Shown piece by piece: positions 36,847-45,753 of a DNA stretch of 45,932 bases; positions within the stretch are counted from its first letter, which is position 1, and each line of letters begins with the position of its first letter. Both the position numbers and the translations under genes were made by a program. The notes beneath the pieces were generated by a model, which saw only the letters and a program-made list of their open reading frames with translations, was not told the origin of the DNA and searched no databases. The stretch comes from CAYLHB01 sp041908795 (GTDB lineage Bacteria > Patescibacteriota > Minisyncoccia > Phycocordibacterales > UBA12088). The stretch is taken from NCBI GenBank assembly GCA_041908795.1, contig JAYRER010000023.1, positions 1 through 45,932 on the forward strand, in the 5' to 3' direction.

Positions 36847-37104
36847 TTATTTATTTGTGCGGGTGCACAAAGAACAACTCAAAGGATGAGTGTGTTTGTG
36901 TTAGTTAAGCATACGCCTGTCCGATAGCGCTTGCGCGCGCACCAAGCACGTCTGGGTGTACCCAAAACGTCACATTGTCAGATTTCCCAACAGGAAACTC
37001 GACGAATTAGTACACCTCGGCTCAACACATCACTGTGCTTCCACCTGGTGCCTATCAACGTAATAGTCTCTTACGGGTCTCAATTGATGCCTATTCTTGG
37101 AGTT

Positions 37105-37137
<33 letters not shown>

Positions 37138-37216
37138 GTTCCCGACATAGCTACCGAGCAGTGCAGCTGGCGCTACAGCTCGTACACCAGAGGTCAGTTC
37201 ATCCCGGTCCTCTCGT

Positions 37217-37977
37217 CGCATATACGTTCCATTGTTTCCAATGGGGCAGACTATATCTTCACCCAACCGTAGCTGGGTGACGGCATGTTATGGGAACCAT
37301 TGCGATATCCCCATCTTCACTTCAACATGTAGTCGAAGTTTCAGTCGTTACGGGGTCAAATCCAAGCTGTTTCAATAGCCCATCTCGCTTTCTTTTTCGA
37401 TGCGCTGAATAATTTTCATTTTGCACCGACAAAGTCAAATCTACAAGTTTGCGTATTTGCATATCCGATAGCAGTGAATATTTGACTGAAGCCAACATAT
37501 CACACGCCTCGATCATGGCAGCTACTTGCTTGTGTTTGAACCGCACATAGGGCGCAACTGTTTTGAGAATGTCACGTACTCTGGCAAAGCCATTGATACG
37601 CAACTCGGACATGCCATCGTTTCGTCTCGACACATATCCAATTCCCAACACCTCACGCATCCAATAGAGCGGTTGCTCATGGCGGGTGTCTTGATAGAGG
37701 CAAATAGTTGCCATAAAACGAAAGCCACGCGATGTGTCACTTCGTTTTTTGATCTGCAGCATTAAGCTGCCATCACCATCAAGAAAACCTGCCAGATATG
37801 CTATGTCACACTTGGATCGACTTCCCACGGTATTATCATATACCTTGTTCTGGTCCTCAAGCAAGTTGATTCGTACAGGACCGTACACAATTCAACTCTT
37901 AGCCCAGAGGGCACACAGACTTCACCGTTATAAGCCGCGTTGTCATCATGGATTACTCCATGAAGTAGCAATTTCTT
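37217..37977 (-). mobile_element. Group I intron in the 23S sarcin-ricin loop (~L2656)
   Basis: Interrupts CTTAGT/ACGAGAGGACC. Exon ends in T, intron ends in G; AAGATATAGTC core motif present near 37246. Encodes a LAGLIDADG protein. Confidence 0.85.
37322..37888 (-). CDS. LAGLIDADG homing endonuclease (23S intron 1)
   Basis: 188 residues with one LAGLIDADG motif (IAYLAGFLDGDGSL, about residues 29-42), so it should act as a homodimer as I-CreI does. Later IGYVSRRND and RVRDILKTVAPYV fit the family. Reads with the intron strand. Confidence 0.92.
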   Translation of the reverse strand: MYGPVRINLLEDQNKVYDNTVGSRSKCDIAYLAGFLDGDGSLMLQIKKRSDTSRGFRFMATICLYQDTRHEQPLYWMREVLGIGYVSRRNDGMSELRINGFARVRDILKTVAPYVRFKHKQVAAMIEACDMLASVKYSLLSDMQIRKLVDLTLSVQNENYSAHRKRKRDGLLKQLGFDPVTTETSTTC

Positions 37978-38040
37978 ACTAAGGACAAATCTCCTCAAGA
38001 ATCGACGCCTACAGCAGATAGAGAACCAACCTGTCTCACG

Positions 38041-38439
38041 CATATGTTTCATTCGCACGTGTGCGAACTTCGCTCCCAATTACTTAGGAGTATCGGACTG
38101 TAATTTCTTCTCACTGCACAAGGTGCATTGAGAAGGTCGACGTTCAGTCTCTACGGGCCCCAGCACTTTCTAATAGTTCAAATCATGCGGACAGTACATA
38201 ATCTAAAAATAGATCAGCAAGGTCCATGTGTTTTGCACTTCTAGAAAGTGCTGGGTTCCCTCGGTATTGTCCCTGCGCTCGTTGGTAATTAGTGCATGGA
38301 TTTCACCGATACAAGTCGACGACGCACTTGTATGTCGCCACACAAGGCCGCCGTGTTGTTTCTACTCAATGTCTAAGCAAGGTCTTCCCTTGCCGCCGGG
38401 TTCAAACGGGTTCGGGTCGCAAGTTTTCTTGTAACCCAA
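38041..38439 (-). mobile_element. Group I intron without ORF in 23S (~L2593)
   Basis: Interrupts CCGT/CGTGAGACAG, the position equivalent to E. coli 2593 used by the Chlamydomonas I-CreI intron. Ends in G; GAGACTGAACGTC and a TACAGTCC-type strand form a likely P7. Holds hairpin element E4 (38159-38255). No intact ORF. Confidence 0.75.
38159..38255. repeat. Hairpin element E4 (97 nt)
   Basis: Ends CCCAGCACTTTCTA and TAGAAAGTGCTGGG; inside, a second stem GGAC/GTCC and ATCT/AGAT. Confidence 0.85.
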
Positions 38440-38465
38440 ACGGTTTGAACCCAGCTCACGTACCT

Positions 38466-38499
<34 letters not shown>

Positions 38500-39243
38500 C
38501 ATTGTTTGTTAACCTTGTCTTCCGACAAGGATCAGACTATGCCTTCACCGTATTCACACTGTCACCAATGTGAACCTTAGGTGCGAGCCGTATGATAGAA
38601 TTCATTGTGATAATCCTATCTCACGACAGTACCAAACTACTGTCGATCAGTCGTTACAGGAGGTATATTCTTGGATCATGATCACATAGTTCAAACGACG
38701 GTTTTTGGACCGAAGGTTGAACCGAGACAATGCATCCGCCTTGCGAGCTACTCGCACAAGGTCGCCGCGACTCCTCACGGGAGTTGCGAGTATCGCTCGT
38801 GCAAGCACTACTTGCCTACGCTTCACATGTACAAACGGCTCGATGAGTGCAAGGAGCGTATCAACATGCTGTTGATCGCGCACAATCCACTCATGGGTCG
38901 TGCGATTTTTTCGCACATACCCTATACCGTACGTATCTGTGAGCCATGAAACCGGTTTTTTATCACGTTGTGTGATTTTTACAGTTACACGGACACGGAA
39001 GCCGTATTTTTTCTCTTTATGACGTTCAATGGTTGCCATAATGGCACCATCACCATCAATAAATCCGGCAAGATAGGCTCTTTGGGCTTCAGAAAATACC
39101 TTTCCCACGACGTTAGCTGGCATACACGCAGTGTACCTGGGACCTCATTGGTACCCAAGCGTACTATTGTGTATACGTAAGCCTTCGACGTTTTGGACTC
39201 GTATCTTACCCGTACGTTTCCATACGGGAGAGAAGGTAAGTTT
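38500..39243 (-). mobile_element. Group I-like intron in 23S (~L2533)
   Basis: Interrupts GGGGCTGGAGA/AGGTCCC; intron ends in G. A GAAGGCATAGTCTGA motif near 38550 resembles the P7 3' strand. Exact 5' boundary is uncertain. Encodes a LAGLIDADG protein. Confidence 0.75.
38647..39123 (-). CDS. LAGLIDADG homing endonuclease (23S intron 3)
   Basis: 158 residues with one motif (RAYLAGFIDGDGAIMATIE, about residues 15-33), then YGIGYVRKN and FVHVKRRQV. A homodimeric type, different in sequence from the one in intron 1. Confidence 0.92.
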   Translation of the reverse strand: MPANVVGKVFSEAQRAYLAGFIDGDGAIMATIERHKEKKYGFRVRVTVKITQRDKKPVSWLTDTYGIGYVRKNRTTHEWIVRDQQHVDTLLALIEPFVHVKRRQVVLARAILATPVRSRGDLVRVARKADALSRFNLRSKNRRLNYVIMIQEYTSCND

Positions 39244-39319
39244 TCTCCAGCCCCAGGATGAGGTGAGCCGACATCGAGGTGCCGAACTCCGCCGTCGCTA
39301 TGGACGCTTGGGCGGAACT

Positions 39320-39352
<33 letters not shown>

Positions 39353-39937
39353 AATCTCTGGCCGCGTCTAATGCGTACCATCGGTTCACTAGGTTCTGCT
39401 TTCGCACCTGCTCGACACGTACGTCTTGCAGTCAAGCCAGCTTATGCCCTTACACTATCGGCACGGTTTCCATTCGCGCCTAGCTGACCTTTGAACCCCT
39501 CCGTTACTTTTTAGGAGGGTACCGCCCCAGTAAAACTGCCTGCCACGCACTGTTCCTCACGGGTTTTGCCCGTGCAGGTTAGAATTTGCACACGTACAGA
39601 GTGGTATTTCACTGACGACTCCACAACCCCCAAGAGGGCCGCTTCAAAGTCTCCCACCTATGCTACGCAGTAAGCACGCAAACCCAATACGAAGCTGCAG
39701 TAAAGCTCCACGGGGTCTTTCTGTCTAGCTGCAGGTAACCGGCATCTTCACCGGTATTGCGTTTTCACCGAGCCACTCCCCGAGACAGTTGCCCAATCGT
39801 TACACCATTCGTGCGCGTCGGAACTTACCCGACAAGGAATTGCGCTACCTTAGGACGATTATAGTTATCGCCGACATTGACCAGGGCTTACAGCGCCCAG
39901 CTTAAGCACATTCTATGCACAACAGTATCGCTTACGA

Positions 39938-40125
39938 ACTTTGTTGAGGGGCGAAGTTGGTTCGCCCTTTTTATTCTTTCTAAGACCATCGTTCGATGAT
40001 CTCGTGTATCTTTTTTTCCAACCAAGGCCGCATCGCAAACACTCCAACGACAAAGGTTAGGAAAAGCAACGGGTACACATCATTCATCTTTACTTCCCCT
40101 CATACACATAATTCCTCAACAAAGT
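39938..40125 (-). other. Insertion in 23S helix 68 with 12-bp terminal inverted repeat
   Basis: Ends are ACTTTGTTGAGG and CCTCAACAAAGT. Carries a small ORF (39980-40087) and, on the plus strand, a terminator-like hairpin (GGGCGAA/TTCGCCC plus T5, 39949-39972). Confidence 0.75.
39980..40087 (-). CDS. Candidate 35-residue membrane peptide inside 23S
   Basis: ATG to TAG: a hydrophobic segment (LLFLTFVVGVFAM) followed by a charged helix-like tail (RPWLEKKIHEIIERWS), the look of a small single-pass protein. GGAAGTAA, fully complementary to the odd 16S tail UUACUUCC, lies 2 nt before the ATG. May still be chance. Confidence 0.4.
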   Translation of the reverse strand: MNDVYPLLFLTFVVGVFAMRPWLEKKIHEIIERWS

Positions 40126-40302
40126 CCGCAAGCGGGTATTGCGCACACAATGTGCCTAAACCAGCACTGGTTGACCTTCTGGCATTGGTCAGGTGTCACC
40201 CCCTATACATCCTCTTACGAGTTCGCAGGGAGCTGTGTTTTTGGTAAACAGTCGTCAGGCAAACTTTCGCTGCGCCCGGCACATCGCACTACGTGCGATG
40301 TG

Positions 40303-40423
40303 ATATCAAAGTTCAAATATCAAAAGGCAAAAGTACGGTGTCGCTGTCGCGACGACTTTTACATTTTGACCTACAATTTTGATTCTTGCATTTTGATTTT
40401 TGACATCGGCTCATCACATGCAA
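40303..40423. repeat. AT-rich palindrome R3 in 23S
   Basis: Arms with TATCAAAAGGCAAAAGT and GCATTTTGATTTTTGA around a centre GTCGCTGTCGCGACG. Sits on a helix extension closed by GGCACATC/GATGTGCC in the helix 63 region. Confidence 0.7.
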
Positions 40424-41010
40424 TGTGATGTGCCGGGAGGCCTTATCCCTAAGTTACGGCCGCTTTTTTGCCGAGTTCCTTGGGGAGCTATCACTCGTTC
40501 GTCTTGGTCTTCTCGACCTTCCCACCTGTGTCGGTTTGCGGTACGGACTCTCTATAGCTAGAGCTTAGAAGATTTTCTTGGAAGCGCGCTCCTTCAAATT
40601 GTCGTTGGGCGAACCCGCCAACTTTCCGCTCCGCTTGGAATCAGCATTAAAGCAAGGTGCCCGGATTTACCTAAGCACCGTCCTCACGGCACGGACGACA
40701 AGCCAATAAGTCGCTTGAAGTACAGCCCTCCGTCCCTCCATCGCACTATAAAGAGGTGATGGAATATTAACCATCTGTCCATCGCCTCCCCCTTTCGGGA
40801 TCGGCTTAGGCCCGACTAACCCTTGGCTGATCATCATGGCCAAGGAAACCTTGGGATTTCGACGTGCGGGGATTTCACCCGCATTGCGGTTACTCGCTCC
40901 GGCATTCTCACTTCCGTACGCTCCACCATGGGTTTCCCTTTTGGCTTCACAGCAGAACGGAACGCTCTCCTACCACGCCGCTCGCATCTCGCTGCGCTCA
41001 AAGCTTCACG

Positions 41011-41066
41011 TAAATTCAAAACTCAAAATGCAAAGGTCAAAATGACAATGCAAAAAATCAAAGGTC
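41011..41066. repeat. AT-rich repeat arm R4 (left)
   Basis: CAAAATGCAAAGGTCAAAAT-type arm, inverted partner at 41248-41306; a tRNA-like sequence lies between them. Confidence 0.7.
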
Positions 41067-41119
41067 TTTTGCTAATGAACTCTAATGGTCGGCCAAGTCA
41101 CGAGAATTGGCCAAAGTAT

Positions 41120-41226
41120 TGGTGGATCCGACAGGATTGCGTACCTGTGACCTCTTGGATACCATCCAAGCGCTCTAATGAATGCACGTGTGCACCACCC
41201 GCATTCACCTACTGAGCTACGGACCC
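41120..41226 (-). tRNA. tRNA-Thr(GGU)-like sequence inside 23S, D-loop hairpin insertion
   Basis: Acceptor GGGTCCG/CGGATCC (one G-U), discriminator A and encoded CCA; D-stem GCTC/GAGC; anticodon stem CTTGG/CCAAG with loop ATGGTAT (anticodon GGU); T-stem ACAGG/CCTGT. Two oddities: the D-loop has about 30 extra nt that form a GAATGC/GCATTC hairpin, and the T-loop is 8 nt (TACGCAAT). Could be a functional tRNA released by processing, or a decaying/tRNA-like copy. Confidence 0.7.
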
Positions 41227-41247
41227 TTAGAATTCAAGAGCGGGAAT

Positions 41248-41306
41248 TTTAATTTTTTAAGTTGCACTTTTGATTTTTGCGATTTGATTTTTGAATTTGT
41301 GTTGCT
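41248..41306. repeat. AT-rich repeat arm R4 (right)
   Basis: Inverted partner of 41011-41066 (GCACTTTTGATTTTTGCG type). Confidence 0.7.
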
Positions 41307-41949
41307 TCGAATACAATGAGATGCGAACGACATCCGCAGTTTCGGTACCATGCTTAGCCCCGATCATCTTCGGCGCAGAGTCTCTAGATCAGTGAGCTGT
41401 TACGCTTTCTTTGAATGGTGGCTGCTTCTAAGCCAACATCCTGATTGTCACAGAAACTCCACCTCCTTAGTTTGCTACTTAGCATGGATTTAGGGACCTT
41501 AACTGGCGGTCTGGGCTGTTTCCCTTTTGACCAATGGAGCTTAGCCCCCACAGTCTGACTGCCATACTTTTGACCTCTGGTATTCGGAGTTTGATAGGTC
41601 TGACGAGATTGCTCCCTATTCAGACCTTCCAGTGCTCTACCCCCAAAGGGAACATATGACGCTAGCCCTAAAGCTATTTCGGAGAGAACCAGCTATTACG
41701 AGGTTCGATTAGCTTTTCACTCCTTACCACAAGTCATCCGATCGTGTCGCACTGCGAACCGGTTCGGGCCTCCACGGCCTGTTACAGCCGCTTCACCCTG
41801 CTCATGGTAAGCTCACCTCGATTCGGGTCTTACGCGCGCGACTGAATCGCCCTATTCAGACTCGCTTTCGCTGCGGCTCCGGGGGTCGCCCCTTAGCCAT
41901 AGCCACGTGCGTAAACTCGCCGGATCATTCTTCAATAGGCACGCCGTCA

Positions 41950-42044
41950 CCCGTCACTTTCTAAGACTCCAATATTCGCAAACTTTCGAGACATCTCGTG
42001 CACTCAAACATTTGCAATACGTTCGAGTTCTAGAAAGTGACGGG
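41950..42044. repeat. Hairpin element E5 (95 nt) in 23S
   Basis: Ends CCCGTCACTTTCTA and TAGAAAGTGACGGG: the outer pairs differ from E4 and E6 but still match each other. Inner GCAAA/TTTGC stem. Placed on a 23S hairpin loop (E. coli ~545 region). Confidence 0.85.
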
Positions 42045-42094
42045 CTCCGACTCCTTGTAAGCATACGGTTTCAGTTCTATTTCACTCCCCTCCC

Positions 42095-42140
<46 letters not shown>

Positions 42141-42387
42141 TTGAAGAGTATTTAGCCTTGGGTGTTAGTCCACCCGGATTCACGCAGGCTATTCATGTCC
42201 CGCGCTACTCAGGAACGGTAGCAAGAGAGACGTGTTTGTTTTCGCGTACGGGGCTGTTACCCGCTGGGGCCGCCCTTTCCAGAGCGTTCCGCTAACAAAC
42301 ACATTTTATGACTCTCCTCGTTGCCGACACTACCGCCCTACAACCCCCATGCGCTCCGCTCGCACCACGCGCTCGCTCGCTAAACTC

Positions 42388-42505
42388 AAAAGTTAAAAGG
42401 GGAAATTCAAAAGTATGGCGTCGCTTTCGCAATCAAAATTATTGCAAATTCCGCAACGCGGAATTTGACCGCACTTTTGCATTTTTATTTTTCACTTTTG
42501 ATATT
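42388..42505. repeat. AT-rich palindrome R5 in 23S
   Basis: CAAAAGT... and ACTTTTGATATTTG arms around a GGCGTCGC / TTCCGCAACGCGGAA centre. Confidence 0.7.
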
Positions 42506-42686
42506 TGCGAGTGTGCGCAGCGTAAGCGGAGCACACGAGTTTGGGCTTCTTCCGTTTCGCTCGCCGCTACTAAGGAAATACCGGGATTTTTTACCGTACC
42601 GGCAAAAAAATGCCGTCACGGCAAAAAATCCGTTATTGGTTTCTTTTCCACCAGGTACTAAGATGTTTCAATTCCCTGGGTTTGCT

Positions 42687-42785
42687 CCCGGCACTTTCTA
42701 AAAATCTGACGTTCCCAGACACACACAAGGCACCACAGCCATCATGTTTTGTCTGCAAAAATACCGATTCTTAGAAAGTGCCGGG
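42687..42785. repeat. Hairpin element E6 (99 nt) in 23S
   Basis: Ends CCCGGCACTTTCTA and TAGAAAGTGCCGGG, inner CAGACA/TGTCTG stem. Confidence 0.85.
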
Positions 42786-42950
42786 TCCTTGAGGTTTGCT
42801 CAAGGGGGTTTCCCCATTCGGAGATCTCCGGATCAAAGGTTGCTAGACACCTCCCCGAAGCTTATCGCAGTCGTACCACGTCCTTCATCGCCTCTTCAAG
42901 CCAAGGCATCCACCGTATGCCCTTAGATTTCCTGTCGGGAAATCTAACAA

Positions 42951-43367
42951 TTGTCGAATCCACGATACCGCCTCAATACCCGCAAAGGTATCGCATTGGA
43001 CGCACGACCACCACCGCATTGGGGTCTTTACTTCAGTGGAATTCAACTTGTATCCGGTGCGCTAAACGCTAACGCTACCGGACAGGTGTATGCTTTTTGC
43101 CCAGGAGCACCCCTGCTCCCGGGACTTACCCGCGTCCCGCACTAGGCACTTTCGCACCTACCGGGACCTATGTGATTGTCAACGTTCCGCCCTCCAGCCG
43201 CTTAAGTCATTCCGTCTCCGTTTCAACCCACATCATTGCCTGTGGAGTGTACCGAGAAAGAATGTTGATTGGTAAAGAAAAAACCGCTTGCGCGGTCTGC
43301 GTAGCCCCACACGTACAACGGCTAGCCGACCCGCGTTTGCTGTGAGCTGATAACACCCTTCATAAGG
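42951..43367 (-). other. 23S leader
   Basis: About 415 nt between the 23S promoter and 23S. It holds a terminator-like hairpin (43278-43295), a 13-codon ORF (43322-43363) and several unassigned stems. No tRNA is seen. Confidence 0.6.
43278..43296 (-). promoter_or_regulatory. Terminator-like hairpin in 23S leader
   Basis: ACCGC-GCAA-GCGGT followed by T6 on the minus strand, about 75 nt after the start of transcription. May be an attenuator or end of a small RNA. Confidence 0.65.
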
Positions 43368-43374
43368 TAGAGAC

Positions 43375-43402
43375 AGTATACGCACCGAAATCTCCTTGTC
43401 AA
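43375..43402 (-). promoter_or_regulatory. 23S rRNA promoter
   Basis: TTGACA, 16-nt spacer, TATACT. Confidence 0.85.
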
Positions 43403-43507
43403 ATGTGGCTTTGTTGAAACAAAAAATGGAGAGGACGCGACGTTTCCTGCCCAAAATGTCCCGTGGTGTACCGAAAACAATCCTATACTGTGGAAAAGCT
43501 GTGGAGA

Positions 43508-44122
43508 CTACGAGGTGTGGAGCCGGTCGAGAATAAGCTCATGCGGAAAATCGAGCACCTCGCGCACCAATCTGTCCTGCACACGACGTCGAAACACAAA
43601 ATCCTCCGACGTGAGTGTAGCATAGCGCAGCTCTTTTCCAAGCTCCGCTTCGAACTGACGCATTGATGTCGCGAGGGCGAGCGAGTCAATTTTTTCTCCG
43701 ACAATAAGGAGATCGAGACTGCTCTCACTACTCTGCGCAAAGAGACCGCTCGTCACAACAAGGCGCAACTGCCCCACGCCCTTGAGGCGCTTGAGTATTT
43801 CATCATTTGTAGGCAGGAGTGTGTCCGTAAGAAACGAGCGAAGCGGGGTGACGTATGGATACCGCATTTCTAGCATCCATCCTGCCGCTCGCCGCCTCTT
43901 TGGGATCCCCTTGCTGTCCACTCCCACCTCTTTGAAAAACTCGCGTTTGCGCAACACCCCCGCCCTACCGAGCGCAGCAAGCTCTCTTGTGGCGCTCTCG
44001 GGTGAAATACGAAGTCGCTTTACCACGTCATCTCTGTCTGTCACAAGTTCAGGGTTAAAACAAAAAAGGCGAAGGATCTTCACTCTAGCAGGGGAGCCAA
44101 ATAGCTTTGCAAGCTCTCGCAT
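43508..44122 (-). CDS. Winged-helix/nucleotidyltransferase-like regulator
   Basis: 204 residues. N-terminal winged-helix domain (LFGSPARVKILRLFCFNPE, ISPESATRELAALGRAGVLR) of ArsR-like type; C-terminal part resembles the minimal nucleotidyltransferase fold (LVVTSGLFAQSSESSLDLLIVG) but the G-S/D-x-D catalytic triad looks incomplete. ATG at 44122 preferred: TATACT lies 9 nt upstream. DNA-binding regulator is likely; target unknown. Confidence 0.75.
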   Translation of the reverse strand: MRELAKLFGSPARVKILRLFCFNPELVTDRDDVVKRLRISPESATRELAALGRAGVLRKREFFKEVGVDSKGIPKRRRAAGWMLEMRYPYVTPLRSFLTDTLLPTNDEILKRLKGVGQLRLVVTSGLFAQSSESSLDLLIVGEKIDSLALATSMRQFEAELGKELRYATLTSEDFVFRRRVQDRLVREVLDFPHELILDRLHTS

Positions 44123-44164
44123 GTGCGAGACAGTATACGGCCTCACCAGAGCCCGCACCACTTG

Positions 44165-44199
44165 TGCGAAGCCCCGGATGTTGTTTTATCCGGGGCTTT
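44165..44199 (-). terminator. Terminator overlapping the 42-residue ORF end
   Basis: AAGCCCCGGAT / ATCCGGGGCTT hairpin; the stop TAA of 44186-44314 lies in its 8-nt loop region. Works best on the plus strand tail, but is usable on both. Confidence 0.6.
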
Positions 44200-44314
44200 G
44201 TAGGATGTAATAGCACAGGGAGTACAGAAGCGTGCCTGTTCCGAGAGCTAGCAACAGGTATGAGATAATTTTTGCCAAATTGTCTTCATTCGTATCTTCG
44301 TGGTCATTGTCCAC
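44186..44314 (-). CDS. Candidate 42-residue membrane protein
   Basis: GTG start, acidic N-terminus (DNDHEDTNEDN), one hydrophobic segment (IISYLLLALGTGTLLYSLCY), ends at a hairpin. AGGGAG lies about 8 nt before the start. Located between rplL and the winged-helix gene. Confidence 0.5.
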   Translation of the reverse strand: MDNDHEDTNEDNLAKIISYLLLALGTGTLLYSLCYYILQSPG

Positions 44315-44393
44315 AAGTAAACTCCCTCAGTTCCCCTTGGACGGTTTTGTACCCACTACTCCCTACACGACCAAGACATCTCTGTCAATACAC

Positions 44394-44422
44394 AAAAACA
44401 GCGCCATGCGCTGTTTTTGTGG
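44394..44422 (-). terminator. rplJ-rplL operon terminator
   Basis: ACAAAAACAGCG-CCATG-CGCTGTTTTTGT; symmetrical, 17 nt after the rplL stop. Confidence 0.85.
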
Positions 44423-44438
44423 TTAGGTAGAAAAAATC

Positions 44439-44912
44439 TTACTTTAAGGTAACCTTTCCTCCAGCTTCTTCTACTTTCTTTTTCAACTCTTCCGCTTCTT
44501 CCTTTTGTACATTCTCCTTGAGCACGGATGGTGCGCCATCGACGAGATCTTTCGCCTCCTTAAGGCCAAGGCCCATCACTTCCTTCACCACTTTGATGAC
44601 CGCAATCTTCTGCGCGCCACCGTCGGTGAGCTCGACGGTAAATGTTGATTTCTCCTCCTCTGCGGCCGCACCTGCGCCCGCACCGGGAGCCGCCATAGCG
44701 ACCGCTGCGGCGGAAACGCCGAAACGCTTCTCGAGTGCTTTCACGAGCTCATGGAGCTCAAGCACACTCATTGCTTCCACCTGCTCAACGAGTGCCTTGA
44801 ACTTGAGAGGCACCTCCGCCTTCTCCTCTTCCACGGGGACGGTGTCCACCTTTACCTCTTCAGTAGCCGGAGTCATCTCCACTACGTCTTGCTGTGTTGT
44901 GTCATCTGCCAT
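44439..44912 (-). CDS. rplL: Ribosomal protein bL12 (L7/L12)
   Basis: 157 residues, longer than the usual ~120 because of an acidic N-terminal extension of about 35 residues. Then the dimerisation helices (VEAMSVLELHELVKALE), Ala/Gly hinge and the C-terminal factor-binding domain (AVIKVVKEVMGLGLKEAKDLVDGAP). Forms the ribosomal stalk with L10. Confidence 0.97.
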   Translation of the reverse strand: MADDTTQQDVVEMTPATEEVKVDTVPVEEEKAEVPLKFKALVEQVEAMSVLELHELVKALEKRFGVSAAAVAMAAPGAGAGAAAEEEKSTFTVELTDGGAQKIAVIKVVKEVMGLGLKEAKDLVDGAPSVLKENVQKEEAEELKKKVEEAGGKVTLK

Positions 44913-44948
44913 AGTAGTAACTGTTAGGTTCTGTATCTTTATAATTTC

Positions 44949-45440
44949 CTACGCCTCGCGCTTCGCCGCGTACTGGTCGAGCACGATGGCAAACCGCTGG
45001 ATGGGCGAGTTGATGAGATTCACAAACATGCCGTAGAGCTGGTGGCGCGACGGAATGGTCGCGATCTCGGTCATCTCCGCGGCATCCATGAACTTGCCAT
45101 CGAATACACCACCGAGAATAAGCACCTGCTCCTTCTTGGTCTTTGCGTACTCGTTCACTTCCCTCGCTGGTGTAATGAGATCATCGCCCCACACGAGTGC
45201 CACCTCACCCGGAATCTCCGGCATAGTGCCTTCGAGCCCTAGCTGTGAGAGTGCTTTGCGTATAAGTGTTTTTTTCGCAACGTAGTACGACACGCGCTCC
45301 GCACGGAGCTTGCGCCGCAACTCCTCCGTGTCTTTCACTGTGAGTTTGCGAAAACCAACGAATACCATCGACTGCGCCGATCTAGCACCCTTTTCGAGTG
45401 TGTCGAGTATCTCAACTTTTTTTTGCTTGGTAACTGCCAT
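44949..45440 (-). CDS. rplJ: Ribosomal protein uL10
   Basis: 163 residues: N-terminal rRNA-binding domain (SMVFVGFRKLTVKDTEELRRKL, VAKKTLIRKAL) and C-terminal helix that holds L12 dimers. No Shine-Dalgarno sequence; leader of ~300 nt carries an L10 leader and hairpin element E7. Confidence 0.95.
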   Translation of the reverse strand: MAVTKQKKVEILDTLEKGARSAQSMVFVGFRKLTVKDTEELRRKLRAERVSYYVAKKTLIRKALSQLGLEGTMPEIPGEVALVWGDDLITPAREVNEYAKTKKEQVLILGGVFDGKFMDAAEMTEIATIPSRHQLYGMFVNLINSPIQRFAIVLDQYAAKREA

Positions 45441-45494
45441 GTATAGATCTTGTTAGTAATCGAGCAACGCGAGATTGCGTTACAAGATCATCAT

Positions 45495-45586
45495 CCGGCA
45501 CTTTTCATTACAGAAGCATCTTCAACCCAAAACAGTCCGTGTGTCTCTGCGCTGGTTGAAAACGACATTCTCACAAGAAGTGCCGG
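45495..45586. repeat. Hairpin element E7 (92 nt) in rplJ leader
   Basis: Ends CCGGCACTT and AAGTGCCGG, inner TCAACC/GGTTGA stem. Least conserved copy and the only one outside rRNA genes. Confidence 0.7.
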
Positions 45587-45654
45587 GTTGTGAAGAACAT
45601 AGTCGTTGTCGCTCCTTGTTCTTCTACAAAAAATGGCTCGTAAGAGCCGCCGAA

Positions 45655-45736
45655 GCTGTCTGCCTTCGACCAAAGCAGTACAGTGAGTTACCTCTCGGCA
45701 GGGTTTACGCTCGCTTGTGGCGGGCACCTGCTGTCT
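45655..45736 (-). promoter_or_regulatory. Ribosomal protein L10 leader RNA
   Basis: Contains AAACCCTGCCGAGAGGTAAC, close to the conserved CCUGCCGAGG core of L10 leaders, with flanking stems, right after the promoter. Would let L10(L12)4 repress its own operon. Confidence 0.75.
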
Positions 45737-45753
45737 TCGGGGCTATGAGTGGG

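Noticed and set aside
43142..43160. GGCACTTTCG at 43145 as another CACTTTCT hairpin
   Set aside because: No matching complementary arm within 150 nt.
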